NCBI GenBank assembly: GCA_013398295.1
Contig: VZSF01004790.1
Location: 8,319-72,318 of the forward strand
Direction of reading: 5' to 3'
Length of the DNA stretch: 64,000 nt
Source of the DNA: Chionis minor
Lineage: Eukaryota > Chordata > Aves > Charadriiformes > Chionididae
Shown here: positions 21,645 through 36,600 of the stretch, piece by piece
Layout of the letters: each line of letters starts with the position of its first letter
Numbering within the stretch: position 1 is the stretch's first letter
Program-made: the position numbers and the translations under genes
The notes under the pieces: model-generated
The model's input: only the letters and a program-made list of their open reading frames with translations
Told to the model about the DNA's origin: nothing
Databases searched by the model: none

Positions 21645-24600
21645 TTATGTGTCATGGAAGTCCTTCAGCAGGGTCCTCCGTCTCTGCTCTGCTATATGCA
21701 TCTGATTCTCTAAGTCCTGGGAAAACAGAAGGGAGAAACTGTTAGCATGAATTCCCCAGAGAAGAGCTCATTTTCTTTAGGGAGAGACTAAACTCCAGTC
21801 TGAGAAGCACCAACCTCCACACGTGCTCTGGATCACAAGATTGCAGATCCTTTTCCTTTTGAGGTGGGCTGCCTTGCTGCTACCTGGCTCCTGCTCAGTC
21901 TAAAATGCTACGCACTTAAGGAATCTGCTCTTCACCAGAGGGCTACATGCAGCTTCCTCCAGAGCTCTGTTGGTCCCATTTCAGTTTGCAGGACTCACCG
22001 CAGCCCTCCCTCCCCTTCTCTCCCATAAGGCATTGAGCACTCCACTTCCACATCCACTGGCTAAAGGTGAGATTTCGGATCTAGCTTCTCATTACCCTCG
22101 CTTGACTGCCTTAGTGCTCTCACAGAAGCGTTAAGCCCAACAAACAAAATCTGGCCAGTAGGCTCAAGCAAGCAGAACACTCACCCCTCTGTCGTAGCTG
22201 TCTGCTCGCTCCACCTTCCACGAGAGATTTTCAATTTCAGCTTCCAGCTGGGCCTGCTGGTACTCAAACTGCAAAGGCAAAGTTAGAGACAGCAACAAGA
22301 AACCAGTTTAGTGGAGCGGTTTCAGACAACACACTGCACTTGAGGAGCAGACAAATGTGTTCTGCTGACAGCTGGGCTGGCAGAGCAGGTGTGTGCATCC
22401 TCACCCAGCTACACAACATCATCCCTTCCAGGAGTCTCTTGTGTAAGCACTCCCCAACCTGCATCACTCAAAATTAACCCAGTCAGTCTAAAAACACTGC
22501 AAGTGGCAAATATCTCCTAACTCAGCTCATTTTGCTGTAAACGGGTCAGAAAATGCTCTTGTGAGCAGATCTGCAGGCAAAGCAGAGGGATTGTTAACCG
22601 CTGCTGGGAGCAGTAACTGGCACAGTTGGATCCAGAAGAGAACATCTGCCCGTAGCCTCAGAGAACACATATATGCTATGGGGAGAGACCAGATAACACG
22701 TTTTACCAACAACTGAGTCAAAGAAACAATCTCCTCAGTGAATCCAGGGCTATTTTTGGACATGTCCAGCCCATGAGATGCTTCAAGCCAGCAAGGAACT
22801 TAGAGCGGAAATAAAAAGCAAAGCTACACCCTGATTCAGGGCCCTCCGGCAGCTCTTCACATGAAACATGGCCCACAGCACTGTGGTAAGTCTTACCAAA
22901 GAACAAATGCACACTTCCAGCCTCAAAACATTCTAGATAAATCGCTTGTTAGTGAAAGTGCAGCACTGCCCTGGGAAAACAATGTAATGTATCAGAGGAC
23001 TGAGCTGCCAGTCCACTGGAAGTGAAGGGGAAAGGTGCAAAACCACCTATTATTTGTCCTGTCCTTAGCTCAAACACAGGAGTAGTATTTCAGACACTGC
23101 CAAGCTCTGGAATTCAGCCCAGCATGCTGCCAGCTACACCCCAAAAATCTATTAGCAAAAAAAGAGCAAAAACATCTTACCAGTTTCTTTCTGGGACCAG
23201 ACTCCATGTAGTAGGCATACGGATATGTGTACTGCAGGGTGTAACGACACTGTTGGGGAGTGGGAGGAAGACAGAAAAGAAGAACAACAGTCTCAGGCTT
23301 GGAAGTCAGCACAGTCACACTTGTGTGACCACCACAGGCTAAGAAGCTACCTTCTGACAAGGACGACCGGACAGTTCATGCTGGAATTTCCTACACCTTC
23401 CTTGGAAGAACTTGTGCTGTTCAAGCATAACTTAACAGGGGTCACTTCCTGATGATTTTTGGCTAGTTCATGTCCTAGACCAGAGGTACCATCCCAAATA
23501 CTCACAATGCCTAAAATTCCCTTCCCCACTTGGTGTTGTGAATTTAGCATTCTGGTGTGTGTTCTCTTTTCTGTGCCAAACAAGCCACTACTACCCACCT
23601 TTGCAAGTAGTTTTGCAGCATTTTGTAGGTATTGCCAGTCTATCCATGTTCCCAAGTTGTTCATAACTCTTTCTTGGATTTTCTCCTGGATTCGTTGGTA
23701 CGTCTGTGCCTCCAGCTGCAAGCTTTTATTGTGATTCTCCCACTGCAAGGGGCGGGGAAATGGGGAAAGAAAAAATGGCATGAGACCAGAATACTGCTGC
23801 TGTAAAAGCACAAGCTCTAGCAAGCAGAAATTGAAGTGGGGCAGGAGTCCAGCAAGGAAAGACATGCTGTGGGAAAGAACAGCGAGGCAGCACCTCCAGT
23901 AGCAAGTGGCAGAGGCTGTATACAACAGACTGACAGCAGCAAGGAGTAGGGAGCAAACCCAGCTCTTCAGAGTGGGAATGCCCTCTGGTTCAACAAAGAC
24001 CTTGTGTCTAATAAGATGGAAAGTAATGGTGATTCCCCTACCTAAAGGATTTCTACAGAAAGGTCTAGAGTTTCAATTAACATTTAACATGGGCTCAGTG
24101 AACTCCAACATCCATGTGCACATTGTAAACATGGCCATTTCCCAAAGCCTGTTGGTCTGCAGAGCCAGGAATGAACACATTTATTTTACCACAGAACTTG
24201 GCTCATGGCGTGAAGAATAAACTCATTTTAACAGGGAAACAAGTGAAATACAGCAGCTTTGAGCCTCTACCATGTTCTCCTCTGGAGATGCTGGTCTAGG
24301 ATTGTTCTGTATAGCCAGGTGCATCGAGCCTGCTGTGTGGACAGAGGTGCTCTGACTGCAGCTTTTAAAAACGTGATTACACAAAAATTTAGGAAAACTT
24401 TGGCACAGTCAATGGAGTATTGGAACATGGCAGAGTTTATTCACTCTTTGTCTCTCTAAAGGCATACTGCAAAGAACTGGAGTTCCCTGATCCTGGAAGG
24501 AAATGATTGGAGAAGTATCTATGTAGTGCAGCAGCACTCAGCCTACAGGAAAACAGTACAGCGGCACACAAGTAATACTGTTTTTCTCTAGCACAAGGAA

Positions 24601-27600
24601 ATTAAGGAGCAAATATGATTTGTTTTGGGGAGGACGTTACTGGTTTGGATGGGACTCTCAGGGCAGGATTTTGAGTAAAGAACAACAGGGCCTGAAAATT
24701 CTTCACAGATTCTCTTTGGGCAGTTTCTTGCACGGAGATTGCTCGCAACGACCTTTGCACCAGGCAGGGAGCATTAAAAGGCTACAGCAGCTCTGGCCAA
24801 AGAGATGTCTCCTACCCTCTCAAAATAGAACAAGTACTTCTTAAGGGCCTCCCTGGCCTGTGCTTGCTGACTCTGGTTTACAATATCAGGATTCTCTTTG
24901 TACCGACTGCATTCGTAGTACTCGCTGCCGTGAGTCTTCCAGTCTCCCAGACACATCCAGCAGAAATCTGCAGAAAACAGTGAAAAACCCACTGTGATGC
25001 ACAGAAAAAAACTTCTGAGAAAGAAAAGCTTTAGGAGACACAGCCCATCTGTTTTCAGATACTTCTGCTAAGCCAAGAAACACATATATTTTGGATCATC
25101 TTGCATAATTGAACACAACAGTGAGCCAAAAATACCAGCCTGTCCTGAAGGTTTTAATTGTACAGCCTCCCGTGCAACTATGGAAAGTAAATGCTGAAGT
25201 GCTGCATCCGGTACGCCAAGACCAATAGCCAGAACCGTACATGTGCTCTGCGTAGGCTGCCACTCTAGATTAAAGAAGAAGCAGGCTGCAGTCTTATTTG
25301 CGATTTGCATCCTCCCCACCACCGGCACACTGCCCCACACGGACCTCTAGCTGAACGATCGAATCCAAAAGTGAACTAACTCATGCAAAAGAAAGTCTGC
25401 CCACAGTTCTCTTGAGGAGGGAACCACCCAGGTAATTTCAGATTATCAGTGGTTTACGACATTTCAAGTTAGCAGCCACTGAACTGGGAATAAAGTGGAG
25501 GAAAGAGAGCAATAGCAAAACCCACGTCACCGTTTCCTGATTTCACAGCGAGGCTGTGAGTGTTCTGCTGGGAAGGAAAAGAGATGGAGATTAAGTTGCT
25601 ACAATAGGAATCACTTCAGTCGCTTATTATGCGTAGCACAGAAATTCGTATTTTCAGAGTTCACCAGCCTTCTCGAGTGCTAGTCACTATAGTACCTTGG
25701 CATGTGCCTGCTCACCCTTGTCACAGAGCTCCATCAAATCACGTCCAGTGCTGCTGAGGACCCCAATGCAAAGGAAATGAGAGAGCACAGTAATCTTTAA
25801 TCATCTACCGAATAAAGTTCTGATGTTGTAATGTTTCCTGGTGGCACACTTAACTTAGAAGGCTGAATACAAACTATCTCGCTCCAAGACAATAGAAATT
25901 AATTCTGTGATGAAAAGGTAAGTGCAAGAACAGACTGTCATTTTGTAAGACGAAACAATGGGCCAAAGGCTCCGGTTGCTAATGGCACAGGGGTGGACTG
26001 AGAAGTCCAACAGATAATGTTATGCAGAACAATTCACAGCTCCTGCAGTTTCATCTGGGTTGAAGCTCATTATTTCCATCACTAAGCAGAAGGACTTAAG
26101 CTGATCTGAGTAAATGGCTCAGTTCTGCCAGTATTTTCAGCTGATAACAAATACAATTACATGGAAAGCATTTAATACTCTCCTCTGAGATGGATTCCGC
26201 TGTTAATACTATGGCAGAGATGGAGATTTCTCTATACAATGGACATGTTAGGGAGAGGAAGCCAAATCAGCACTGAATCAGAACCCAGCTGAGATCACAG
26301 CCAGTGAAAAAAAAGTAAAAATAAAGTTATCACACACAAGTCTGTAATTAATATCCTGTTCACCTTTTATCAGGGGGAAAAATATTGCAGTCAATATTCA
26401 CAACTTGTATTCATATCACAAAAAAAAAAAAAAAGAGAAGTGAACATCATCACTAACACACATTGCAGAGAAAACTGTTTCAAAGTCCTACTTACCATGC
26501 TTGCATTTGGAGCATTGCTGAAAAAGAAGAGACAGGAGGCACTGATTAGTGGAAAGTGGGGGAAAAAAATTCTGCTTATAATAAGGAAGGTTTGACGTGC
26601 TCAAGAAATTGCTCACCATGTGATTGCAGCCTCCATTCTTTTCAATACAGATATTGCACTTGGGACACTAGGGAAACAGAAGCATTTGTTAGATCCAACT
26701 GTCTCTAGCAGCCTTCTGGAGAATGACAACACTTAATATGAATATTCCCCTCCTACTTTTTTAAAAATATGCATACGTTTAGACGAGAATATTAACACAC
26801 ACACACACACATATATGTATGTATCTCCTGCCTCCCACCAATTGCTGACAACTCCTTTTAAAAAGGAGGCAGAAAGACAAAGCCAGAGAAGTCACACTGC
26901 AGCACTGGACCACTCGCTCAAGAAAACAAGTTTGCTGTTGTTACTGCTTGTAAAACTGAAGGTCTCACTGAGTTACCATTTAGCATTTCCTCAGGCGTAA
27001 GGACATAATTAGTTCACTTATGACAGTAGCTTCCACAGCTACTTAGACTACAAGATAATCAACACTATATCCTGCTTTCAGCGGCCACTAACAGATGACA
27101 ACTCAGCTAGCTGCAGAGAATCTGTCTGACCACATTCTTCAAGCCATCAGAAGTCCACTGATACCCTGGAGTGCCAAGTTCAGTGACATTTTTTGGGTTG
27201 CATAGGTACAAAGAAAGAATTGAATTTTGCTGCTTTTTCTAAATTTTAACGGCAGGCAAAGTGTATGCCAGGACAATGCTCAATATAACAGAACCCTGCT
27301 TCTACAAAAGAGCATAGCAGAAACAACGCCATCACATGCTGACACCTCCTCCAGAGAAAGAAGGGAATTTAAGATCTCTGGTCTAACTACCCACTTTCCT
27401 AACACAACTGAAGCTTGGGCTAATTAGCACTGTCACAATTGTCACTGTAGAACAAATGCCAGCTAACAACTTTTTCGAAGTCAGCCTACAAAATCCCCAA
27501 AACACATCAAAAGTTCCAATCTGCAGACAGTTAATCTAGAGGATGCAGGTAGTATTATCCATAACTTTTAGAGATCATTCTATAGGTAGACTAGAGTGCA

Positions 27601-30600
27601 CAACATGTAATACTTTCTTTTTCTCAGGTATAAATCTACTAGAAGTACTTCAATGTCTCATTTATGCACTTCATTTACCCCATTTTGCTGTCCTTGCCAA
27701 ATTAAGACTTTATCTCCCTCACTTTCCAGTTCACAGTACTCCACACAGCTGTTCAGGTTTAAACCCCGCTAGTGCCTTATTTGGTACTGACTCTGCACTT
27801 ACTACACTCCTCCCATTTTAAATACATCTTCACTGATCATTTCAAAATAGCCACAATTCTTTTGCCCGTGGGAGGGCAGTACACCTGGCTGCCAAAGACA
27901 TTCACATCAGGTCTGGAATAAGGACCACCAGGTCCTTGCTGCAGGAGGGCAGCTGGACTTCCCACACAAATCATTCCCAAGGCATTCAGTTGTGTTATAT
28001 CCAGTCCCCAGGGAGCTGTGAGAATTTGCAGCCCGTGAAAAAGCAGCACACAATGCTACACACGCATATAATTGTATCTTGCTTCCCAGGCAGGACTAGA
28101 GGACAACAAAAAACCATCCTTACATCTTTAGTGTGAGCACTGATGTAGTTGGCTGTTTCGGAGTCATCTGCGCACTTGGTGAGCCATTTCCGAATGGTAG
28201 CACAGTCCGTGGGTGCGTGGTACATCTGCCGACACTTAAAGCTTAAGGGGGGGGAAAGAAGGGGAAGAAAAGACATCAATTTCCAAGGAAGTGACTCAAG
28301 AATTGAGGTTTTCCTGACAACCAAAACCAGAGGCCAAGCGAGGGTAAGGGATGCAAATGCACTTGTGTATTACTAGAGTGCAAAGACCAAGGCTGAACTT
28401 CAATAAACCCCCACCCTCTTGTGCAGAAACCAGTGTCAGGGTGAGAGTGAGCTGAGGCCTCTGACAGATCACATATCTGAGAGCTGGCAGATCCCTCCCT
28501 AGAGTCTACTTAAGTCTGCTCTAACATGACTGCAGAGGCCTGGGGCATACCAGTGGCTTTACAAGTAGACCGACTCCAGTGGTAGATATCAGGCAGCGGC
28601 ATTAGCGTGACCTTACCAGCACCAGGTAGGGCCATTCGCATGGAGATACCAGTAAGCTGGGTCTCCAAACAAGCTGTATGGACTCCAGACATTCTCAACA
28701 GCAGTGATTCTGGAGATTCAGGAGCAGAAGACACTTCAGCAGCCCTGCAAGCTATCTTTTTTCTCTGGTTCCATACACATGCAAAGTCAGATAAGGAACA
28801 TTAGCTTTCTTATTCAGCAGAAAGCTATTCTCACATGACCCTCAAAACACACCAGACAATCTGGGAGTGAAATATTTGTAATAAAATTAAAAGCTCAATA
28901 CCAGCAGATGGTGGCAAGGCCTCCACATCCATTACCAGAACCTCTATCAGTCACTAGGTCTGTACCAAAATTTGTAACCTAGCCAAAATATGAGAACGGA
29001 AGATTTGTAACCCCTTCATTACCTAAGCTCTGCATTCCCTGGTTGTCAGAACACCCAACTCCCAAGGAACGTAGAGAGCGAGGGGAGGGCTGACCACCTG
29101 CAGAAGTCAGACCCCAAGTGTCCAATTACTCAAGATAACTCAGATTACAAACAACTCTAGCAAAGCATTTGAGATACTTCTACACACTGAACCCGTTGGC
29201 AAGCAAATGGAGTAGCTCTGAGGACAGCATACACTTTCTCCATGATCTTTAACCTTCTCTGTTTCTTACCAGAAGACCTCATTGCAACGATTGCACTGCA
29301 CTCGCCGGGCTTTTGGCTCCTGTACCTGTATGACCATAGGGCAATCTGCACCAGGACACAGCTGCAGCTGATAATGGCTCTGTGAACATACCAAGGTGGT
29401 AAGATCAGCAGTGGGCGCAGAGGAGCATTACCTTTATCTGCTCAAGTTTAACCACTCCGATACTCAAAAATACACAAGTCTGCATTTCTTTTTGAAAACA
29501 GCAGCGAAAATTGCCACCAGGTCTTAGCCAGCAGTGCAGACAAACCTCTTCCACGTTTGGAAAGGAAGTGTTAGTTACTTAGCTTCTCTAGAACATGGAA
29601 TTCAAGGGGAGGGTTACAGACCAAATAAGCACAGCAACACAACCATAAGACGCCACCAAGACAGTTTTACTCCATTTGAGCTCTTTCCCCATACTCTCCT
29701 TATGTCCCAGAAGGTACTCAGCTGCTCCCCTGTGGTGGCTGGTCCCTCTCAAAGGGTGTCATTGAAGAGAGGTTACACCACTCTTTTGTACTGCTTCTTG
29801 AGTGTTCCCAGTCTGTTTGCAGGTACCAGAATACTTCCTGCACATTCAACCCTTACAATTTCTGCTTTAATTTCCAAAAACATCACATAAAATGTTATTA
29901 AGCAAGCCAACTCAATTGGACGACACTAAGATGAGTGACTTTTTTTTTCAGAATCTAAAATATCTATGCAAGAGCAAAAAGGATTTTAAAACTCAGATTG
30001 AAATTTGAAGTTCTCAGCTGCAACACTGAGAATTATGCTTCAGGAAAAGAGCGGAGCACCAGCCAAGGAGTTACTGGTTGACCTTACAGCAGAATTTACT
30101 TTGGCAACCTGATAGAGCGTTTTGTCAGTGAGGCTGTCCTACAGGAACAGCCACATGGTGTTTATCAGGGACAATTCTGCTGCAGTTACTGTATTTCTAC
30201 TCAAAGATGCAAGACACTTCACACAAAATTTCTGAAAGTCATTGGTAAATTGATGCAGGGCATTTTAAAACTGAAAAAATCAATACCTCCACATAGTCCC
30301 TGAAGAGGTAGCGCCTGTATTTGTCTTTCAGCTCTTCACTAGGCAGCAATGGAAACACAAAGTCTTCCGGTGTCCGAAGTAGGCAGTCCTGAGCCATGCA
30401 GGAGACTCCTGAGAAGAAAAAAGCCATATTTTAGCACAGTGCAACTCATACTAAGGAGTGAACGCAGAGAGTGCAGTCAACACAGTTTCCTAGGTGCCAT
30501 CTGTTGTTGTGGCAAGAGGGACACAACTGTGAAACAAATCTATCAGGGCTGCTGAAAAGCTGAAGCCCAACTGTCTTCACTGAAAGATGACAGGGCACAT

Positions 30601-33600
30601 GTGCATCCAGGACCAGTAAGTGCTTCAACCAGCATTCACAAGATCAGATATTTAAAGTAGAAAATTGCATGTTACTGCCATGCCAGCATGAAGGACAGGC
30701 TAGAAAAAGCCCAGACCAACTCTGGCAACTACCGGCTTGTACCCAACACAAAGAGAACAGATGTTTGCATCCACAAGCACTCCAGGGGCAGCGCAACAAT
30801 ACACCATGAGAGATGCAAACTCAAAATGCAGCAGATTTGCAGCTTCTAATTTGTCACAGTCATACTCTTGAGATCCCAAGGGGAGAAACGCAGCAAATGG
30901 ACCTATGGGCTTGGAAGTCTTCTCAGGCAGGACTAGCACTTTCCTGGTGGTACGCCAACACTAACCAGGAATTCAGGTAAGACCACTAGTTCAAGTTAAG
31001 TTTGTCACAAATACTCATTCCATGCTCCATTTTCTCGTTACTGAGATGTTTTAGACCAATTCAGCCAGAATTCACCATCAGAACAGCCAACATAGCAATC
31101 ATAGACCCAGCACCATATCTGCCTTGAACTCACCGACTCCGACACCATCCTTGACGAGGACTGTACAATGCTGCTCCCAACAGCTGCGGCAGAACTGGTG
31201 CTGGCAAGCCAGAGAGAGCAAGTTCTCCTTCCGGACAAACTGCATGCACACTGCGCAGTGATGGGAGGAATGTACCATTGCCTGGGAGAGAGACAAATCA
31301 GCATTACAGTGAAAGCATCCCAGGTCTCCCAGAGCATTCTCACCTCATCCACAAGCACCTGCATCACCTTCATTGTGACAATGGTCCCAGGTGAGCTCCA
31401 GGCCAAAACAGGTTCAGAAGCAGCTGATGTGCTGGGGGGTGCTGCACTGCCCCACCACTCAGAACTTCACAAGAATCTCTTTAATCTTACAGAGCACAAG
31501 GATTGACAATCGCTGAACAGCTCCCGACTCCAGTCTAGTGCTACCCAGAACTCACCTTTACTTTTCTGGTTCTTACTCTCACCTTGTTTGAAAAATGAGG
31601 AAATAACATCACTGTGTTAGACCTTCCCTGAATTTACTGACATTCTTTGTTAGCTGGGTCAGATGCAATCACTGTTCCACTGGCCTTAAAGAGCACCTAT
31701 AGCTGGAAACAGGCTCAGCAGTGCCCTTTTACTGGCCAATGATTTTGGGTAAGAGGAGAGGCAACTGGAGGTGCAGCGTGTGGAGTGTTTATACAGAGAG
31801 GAAAGGGAGTTCACCGACCATCATCTCACATCTCTTATCTTCTGCCTATGCTACATTTGGTAAAGCGGGCATCACCCCCTTCAGCTGAAAAGGATTAGAG
31901 GGTTTGTTTCAAGTCAGGCATAATTCTGCTATTGCTTCTCCAAACCACTGGGAAGCAGTCTGGATCTCCCCTTGGGTCGTGCAGAACGAATCCCTTGACA
32001 GCAGATCTAGCCTCCAACACATCTCAGCTCACCCTTGGGACCTGAAGGACTAGGTCTAGCACAGCATCATCAAAAGCGAGGCTCTACGATGCTGTTAGCA
32101 GGAGTTTATGTTCCTATTTCTCCTTTCACAGAGAAGTCATATAATCACTTTTCATCTACTTAAATGTTTGCTACTCTTCGAGAAGCTTGTGTGAGACAGC
32201 CGCCAGTTTCCATGCCCAGCTCGCATGCCAGACACAGCGCAGCAGCAGCATGACATGCAGCCACATGACCAACAGAGCTTGCTTTATAGCATGACCACAC
32301 GAAAAAGGAAATAATGTGACTTTGTTCTAAGCAGCCTGACTTATGGACCAGAACAAGATTCACCGTGTCTGCCACTGTGCTGATTGCCTACAGCAACTGC
32401 TCAACTCCAACAGCAAGGACATTGCCTCAAACCTTCGCGAACTCTCCCTCTGAGCTCACCACTGTAGGGTCAGTTGCTCTACACTCAGGATGAGCATCTG
32501 CCTCCAAAATACCCTCATTACGCATTAGGAGTCGAAACACAGAGCAATTTGCCCTAGCACATACAAAAAGATCGTAATGAACTGCCTACCAAACCAAGTT
32601 TGTCAAAACTTAAACTATCATTTTAACTGCAATATCTTTCTTCCCAAAATGCAATCACCATTGCAGTGGAGAGTACTTAAGTTGCAGCTGATAAAAGATT
32701 CAGACAAATCTCAAAACACATGGACTATTTTGCAGGTATGTCAAATAACAAATATTAGGCGGATAATTTATTTTGAGTCCATGAAGCTTACTCCCATCAG
32801 CTGATCGAGCATTTTCACTCTCTGCTAGTTACAAGTCAGCTCACATGCCAAATCAGGCTTTTAAAATCTCCCCTCCCCCCAACCCAAAGAGTGTTTCTCA
32901 GATGTAATACTTTATCGCTCAAAATCTGACACATGGCAATGTGTTCCTGGGTAACTGTGGATTGTACCAAGACACCCACTGTGAATGAAACCTGTAAACA
33001 TGCAACAGGAACTTTCTATTTAGAGAGGGGGGAAAAAAGGTATCTAAAGATCTGTGTAGCCCTGGCTGCAAAATACAAGCTATTGGTTCAAATACCACTA
33101 CTGACTGGCTCAGCAGCAATACCACTGGGAGATTTGGCTTAAGCATCCCTGAGCACAGCAATGCAGCGAAGAGTCATCTCAGGGAAAAAAGAAAAAAATT
33201 AGAATAATCTCTGTTCCAGCCACAGACAAGCTCTGTTCACTCTGTGCAGCCAGAGCTTCCCCTGAGTGTCTTTTACAGGGGGCAGAACTGAAAGAGGCAG
33301 CCAAGCCTATGCACCCTGCTCCTTCCATTGTGTACCATCACTCATGCAAAAAAAAAAAAGACCTGAATTTTTTTGAGGCAAGTAATTCTCGAACACTACC
33401 TGCAAGACAATAGCAAAGCTGCTGTTTAAATGCTGACACCTCTCGAATGCATTCTCGTTTAAAAAGTAAACCCAGCCTCGAATTAGGGTGTTGGACCTGA
33501 GTTTGCAAAGAGTTAATATGGGACAGACTATGCCATTAGTAATGCAATCCTCTGATGAGGTGGGTCAGAAGTGTCTGCCAAGGGAACAGACCAAAATAGT

Positions 33601-36600
33601 TAGCATACTTACATGTTTGGATGAGGTGGGCTGAACTCGTGCTTCTACTAGCAATTGGGCAGCATTAGACTTGTGCCTGAAAAGGCAATTGAAGAATGAT
33701 CAAATCAATTTCTGAATACATTTTGCTTTGTTAAAGTGATCCTTCCCACTTAAATAAATAATAGGCTCTGTGCAAATGGCAGGGTAGGTTTCAAAAAGGG
33801 AAGTGGAACTGTGTCTTGTGTGAGGCTCCTTCACATAGTGAGCTCAACTCTCATCAACAAAACTTTACAAAAGTTTCTTTAAAATCAGAAGCAGGAACAA
33901 TACTTCTCCCAGTAATGGATTAACATTTCCCTCATAGTCCTTCATAAATATTTTTCTGCAACTTTTTCCTTCCCCCTGAGAAATTATTTTTGAAGCTAAG
34001 GTTTTCTATCCATACTCCTAGAGCAGTCCTAAGCCACTGCCCATAATAACACACTCCAGTGAGACTCCTGTATGTCTCCTATTCCTTTGTAAAATCAAGT
34101 TATCGTGGTTAGGTCTCACTTTGATTCCAGCCTATTATCTAGTTAAATATTTACTCTGTGACAGATTATTACCTTTTAGGCATACAAAGCTGTCTATCAG
34201 TAGCCTTAGAATTAAACATATTTTGCTGTTCGTGATTTCCATTGAAGAGGAATGTTTAAATCTCCAGTAAAAATTCACCAGTGAATTCAGAAATAGCAGC
34301 ATCACTGTTGTGGCCATGCTGTAAATCCTTCCTCCCCACTAGCACTTCTAAGTCATATTAGAGATCTTTCATCTGATCAAGACAGAATTCTGAGGATCAG
34401 ATCAACTGGAAAACAACTTGCAAAGTCACAGCTTTAGAAGTAAACCCTTCCCCAAACTTTCTCGTGTTTAAATCTCATCAGTTGACCTGCAAAATCACCC
34501 TGAGCTGCTATACAGGAATCTCACCCTCCACATTCCTTAGAGAAAAGCCTTCAGAGGATGGATAGTAACCAACGAGCCAGTTACCAAAGATGCTGCGACA
34601 ATATCCATACATGAGATGCATTTCCCATATGTTCTCTGGATGAAGTTGCTGGCTACAGGGCCAAAAATGGCATGGCAGAATGAGTCAGACTGATATGCTC
34701 TCTATTTTCAGACAATGTTCAGTTCTGAGCCAGTATTTTCTGGAGGGGCTGCCAGACAGCAGTGCCTCCTGACACACTTCCCGTATATGTTTGGGCAGAG
34801 TCCGAACCCTCTTTTTGAAATGAGTTGGAGGATTCTGTTACAGTGACACTGAGCAAGCAACAAAGGGGCTGCACTTCCCAGTTCTCTCACACCAACTTCT
34901 CCCTCTCTCCAAATGCTAGTCAGCTTGGGAAAAAAACCCATCACTTATGTTCAGAAGCAGCAAAAACTTCAATGTGAATGTACTACTAAAGAACACATCA
35001 GCGCAGGTTCAGTGCTCTTTTATGATTTATGGCTCATATGTTCAAAACAGAACATATGTTATCTTTATATTTGTTAAAGTAAATATAGATGTAGCACTTC
35101 CAATCTGTTACCTGAAAGTTTAAGCTAAATGCAACTACAAGGTTCCCAGTGTGACAATACTTCCTCAGACTGAAAGACATTTGCCACCACTACCTTCCCC
35201 CTGTTTATAAATTTCTTACAGGCAATGCAGCCTCAACAAAACACTGTTTGTCCTCTGTTGCCTGGCATGGACTGTGTGGCTTGCTTTCAGGTTCAAAGAC
35301 GCTTGTCAAAAAGATACCTATGGACCACCCTGAGCATTCTTGCAAAGCAAGGGGGAAAAGCACTGCACAGAAGAGATAAAGACTACTTACACTTACCTTT
35401 CCAAAATCTCTGAGATCTGCCAGTGGAAACTAACTAATACTAGCTTTGCAACAGCATGTGATACCTAGGTGGAAAATAAAATAAAAAAAGTTAGGCATAT
35501 TTTGAAGCCACACCTCTGTTTAGAACTATGATCTTCTTATAAGACTAGTAAGTTGTATAAATTCTGTACAATATCCCAGTGGTACTCAATTTCCATTAAA
35601 CTATTAGGCATAATGTTCACAGCCAGTGCATCTGCAATATACATGTTGGAATGAAGCATGGATGTACCCAAACTAACTCAAATAATTTAGTGACAACAGC
35701 ACAGAGAAGAAGGAATCAAGAATTCACTGGATTAGCTAAACTGCTTGAGGAAGCCCCGCATCCAGTCCTCAAGCGGTCACCACTTGAGAGGCCCAGACCA
35801 GACTGGGATCATGGTCCTTGCTAAGTGTGCAAAGCAGGCACCACAGGCCCGACAGGCACCACTTACCGAGCTGGAGAAGCACTAACAAGCTGCAAACACA
35901 AGCATGCTGTGACTGCAAAGGGTAGGGGGAAAAATCAATATATCTTCCCAAGCCTTCACTGTAGAGAAGAAAGTAATATGCTGGGACTGGAATAGGAAGA
36001 TGGAAAGCTACTGTGATGGGGACTATTTCCATGCAGAGTCACTTGCATTACGCGGACTCCTGGCAAGCACTAGCACAGTCAGCACTAGTCCGAGCACCCT
36101 CCAGAATACTGCCACACGACATTTAAAGTCATGTTACAAGGGCACAGGCAAACAAGTTCTCCTTTGCTTCTATGTGCTAGTTTATTTCAAAAGAAAACAG
36201 ACTGGTCTGCTAGCTCAAAAAGCCTCACACCCACCAAAACCACAGGCACCTGTGGAGCTGCTGGACCTCCAACCTACCTCTTGACTACATCATGCCTTTA
36301 TCAGGCCCATGGAGTTCAAACAAAGCAGGTCTCCTGCAAACAAGACATCTCTTGCAGGAGGATTCAGAAGGCCCACGATCCTGCCTCCTCACTCCTCTCT
36401 GGGCTAGGAAGCACCTGGACAAGCCCAGTGGTCTGCAGATTCTGCATTCAAAACCCCTCTGACATTAAAGGGCTCTACCTCCCACACTCCAAGACAAGCA
36501 ATCAGCATTGCACCTGTCTCTCCACTATACATACGGAAAACACAGCTCCTTCCATCCCCACTGCAGGAAGAGCTCCTTTTTGTTTTCCCTAGAGAAGCTG

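Larger units (their letters stand above)
21717..35396 (-). other. ARIH2 introns between coding exons 2 and 14
   Basis: Twelve GT-AG introns separate the last thirteen coding exons. Those above 300 bases are 21717-22184, 22269-23180, 23250-23598, 23743-24815, 24968-26495, 26668-28123, 28242-29269, 29380-30286, 30409-31133, 31282-33612 and 33677-35396. No other gene is visible. Apart from a short CA run near 26795 I see only ordinary intronic sequence. Confidence 0.6.
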
